From Candidatus Calditenuaceae archaeon (lineage in GTDB: Archaea; Thermoproteota; Nitrososphaeria_A; Caldarchaeales; Calditenuaceae): DNA of 64,000 nt. The stretch is from the NCBI GenBank assembly GCA_025059595.1, contig JANXDI010000029.1, positions 1 to 64,000 of the forward strand. Reading direction: 5' to 3'. The notes below the pieces were generated by a model, which was not told the origin of the DNA, made no database searches, and saw only the letters and a program-made list of their open reading frames with translations. This document shows, in pieces, positions 62,974-64,000 of the stretch. A program made the translations under genes and the position numbers. How positions within the stretch are numbered: position 1 is the stretch's first letter; every line of letters starts with the position of its first letter.

Positions 62974-64000
62974 ATGAGCACGACGATCTTCCGAGCTTAC
63001 GATATACGGGGGAGGTATCCTAACGACATAAACGAGGTGGTCGCTTACCGCGTTGGACTCTCTTTCGCAAGAATGCTGGGAGGTGATGGGAGAGTTCTCG
63101 TTGGGAGAGATGTGAGGCTGAGCGGGCCGAGACTTTCGGAGGCATTAGCTGGGGGATTGGAGGATGGTGGATTGGAGGTGAAGGACGCTGGGGTGGTGCC
63201 GACGCCGGTACTTTACTTAGGTGTGGTTGAGCTGGGCTATAATGGCGGAGTCCAAGTAACAGCGAGCCATAACCCTCCCGAGTGGAACGGCTTCAAACTT
63301 GTTATGGGTGATGGTGAAACAGTTTCGGAGTTAAAGGGAATGAGCCGCCTCAGGGAAATCTATGAGGAAACTAAAGCGAGTAGCCCGAGAAGAATCAAGG
63401 TGGACAAAGCAGACATAGTCACACATTATGTGGAGAGGGTCAAAGGGTTGGTGAAGCCAAAAAGGAGGGTTAGTATTTTAGTCGACTTCTCTAACGGGGC
63501 GGGATGCGTGGTCGGACCGAGACTTCTCAGGGAGATTGGCTGCGAGCTAACCGCCCTTAACGAGGAGCCTAATGGACGCTTTCCAGCCCATTCTCCTGAG
63601 CCAACACCGGAAACCCTCAAAGAGCTAGCTGAAGCTTTGAGGGAGAGCGGGGCTGAGTTCGGTGCTGGGCTGGATGGTGACGCGGACCGTTCAGTTTTTC
63701 TCGACGACAAGGGAAGGTTTCTCGAGGGAGACCTGTCTCTGGCGGTCTTCCTTCATGGGCTCGAGAGGAGAGGCAGGGTTGTCTATGACGTGAGCTGTAG
63801 CTCCGTAGTGGAGGATATCGCCCTGAGGCTCGGCTTTGAGCCTGTTCTCAGCAGGACCGGCCGCGCATTCATGTTGAGCAAAGTAAGAGAGGTATCAGCA
63901 ATAATTGGAGGTGAAAAGAGCAACCACCTATACTTCTCGGAGCTGCACGGGTTTGACGACGGCATATACGCGGTGGCTAAGATGGTTGAACTGGTCTCCA
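62974..64000 (+). CDS. Phosphomannomutase/phosphoglucomutase (5' part)
   Basis: The first ~342 residues of an alpha-D-phosphohexomutase; the gene runs out of the window. It shows the metal/phosphoserine loop TASHNPP with S98, the metal-binding DGDADR (234-239) and the sugar-binding GEKSNH (313-318), where most relatives have GEMSGH. The family interconverts hexose 1- and 6-phosphates. The ATG at 62974 begins MSTTIFRAYDIRGRYP, the common start. Together with the upstream isomerase remnant at base 2, sugar-phosphate metabolism is represented at both ends. Confidence 0.92.
   Translation, partial: MSTTIFRAYDIRGRYPNDINEVVAYRVGLSFARMLGGDGRVLVGRDVRLSGPRLSEALAGGLEDGGLEVKDAGVVPTPVLYLGVVELGYNGGVQVTASHNPPEWNGFKLVMGDGETVSELKGMSRLREIYEETKASSPRRIKVDKADIVTHYVERVKGLVKPKRRVSILVDFSNGAGCVVGPRLLREIGCELTALNEEPNGRFPAHSPEPTPETLKELAEALRESGAEFGAGLDGDADRSVFLDDKGRFLEGDLSLAVFLHGLERRGRVVYDVSCSSVVEDIALRLGFEPVLSRTGRAFMLSKVREVSAIIGGEKSNHLYFSELHGFDDGIYAVAKMVELVS

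Overview
The window is from an archaeon, most likely a thermophilic member of the TACK/Thermoproteota. Evidence for this includes a thermosome subunit, RNA polymerase subunit K, a RadA recombinase, Cdc48, a KEOPS Pcc1 subunit, the tRNA-Ile2 agmatidine synthetase TiaS, a sn-glycerol-1-phosphate dehydrogenase, a tetraether-synthase-type radical SAM protein, a geranylgeranyl-reductase-type flavoprotein and an ESCRT-III/CdvB-like protein. Many starts lie 20-35 nt downstream of a TATA-like box, as expected for short-leader or leaderless archaeal transcripts. Assignment to the Aigarchaeota/Caldarchaeales is inference, since no rRNA is present. I saw no tRNA, rRNA, CRISPR array or intact insertion sequence.

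Layout. 1-340: 3' end of a cupin phosphoglucose isomerase. 340-3480: a decayed region with remnants of a zinc alcohol dehydrogenase, two short-chain dehydrogenases and a cyclase-like protein around one intact F420-type luciferase-like oxidoreductase. 3591-9323: an AmrS radical SAM gene and a minus-strand histidine operon hisG-hisD-(HAD phosphatase)-hisB-hisH. 9405-12828: a 47-residue ribbon-helix-helix protein, the thermosome (strong TATA box, two upstream inverted repeats), rpoK and a DUF763 protein. 12825-18627: a SufT-like protein, a membrane glycosyltransferase, a DNA methyltransferase and a two-subunit 2-oxoacid:ferredoxin oxidoreductase. 18630-25721: a minus-strand envelope cluster (small membrane protein, MoxR ATPase, DUF58 protein, two unknown membrane/exported proteins, an orphan DppC-type permease, an exported PPC-domain protein). 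25762-33091: a 5-formyl-THF cyclo-ligase-like gene, an HdrD/E-type iron-sulfur membrane protein, a FAD oxidoreductase, and a thiamine cluster (PPOX protein, ThiW, P-loop NTPase, ThiDN).

33191-42650: SufS, a tandem RAM-domain protein, a COG2522-type HTH regulator, the Tes-like radical SAM protein, a secreted trypsin-like protease, a Nob1-like PIN protein, NAD kinase, glycerol-1-phosphate dehydrogenase and agmatinase. 42787-50075: CoA-binding protein, P5C dehydrogenase, a GH4 glycosidase, a CBS/C2H2 zinc-finger protein, an O-methyltransferase, heme o synthase, an MFS transporter and an EMC6-like membrane protein. 50068-56681: RadA and a companion protein, Pcc1, a one-domain RAM protein, TiaS, a HisC-type aminotransferase, a geranylgeranyl-reductase-type flavoprotein and a MobA-like protein. 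56829-64000: CdvB-like protein, NUDIX hydrolase, spermidine synthase and SpeD, Cdc48, a membrane cupredoxin, an F420:NADPH oxidoreductase and a partial phosphomannomutase/phosphoglucomutase.

Linked functions. Agmatine connects SpeD/ArgDC, agmatinase, spermidine synthase and TiaS. Heme o synthase and the cupredoxin suggest a heme-copper oxidase chain. NpdG, the luciferase-like enzyme and possibly the PPOX protein suggest F420 redox chemistry. EgsA, the Tes-like protein and the geranylgeranyl-reductase-type enzyme supply steps of ether/tetraether lipid synthesis.
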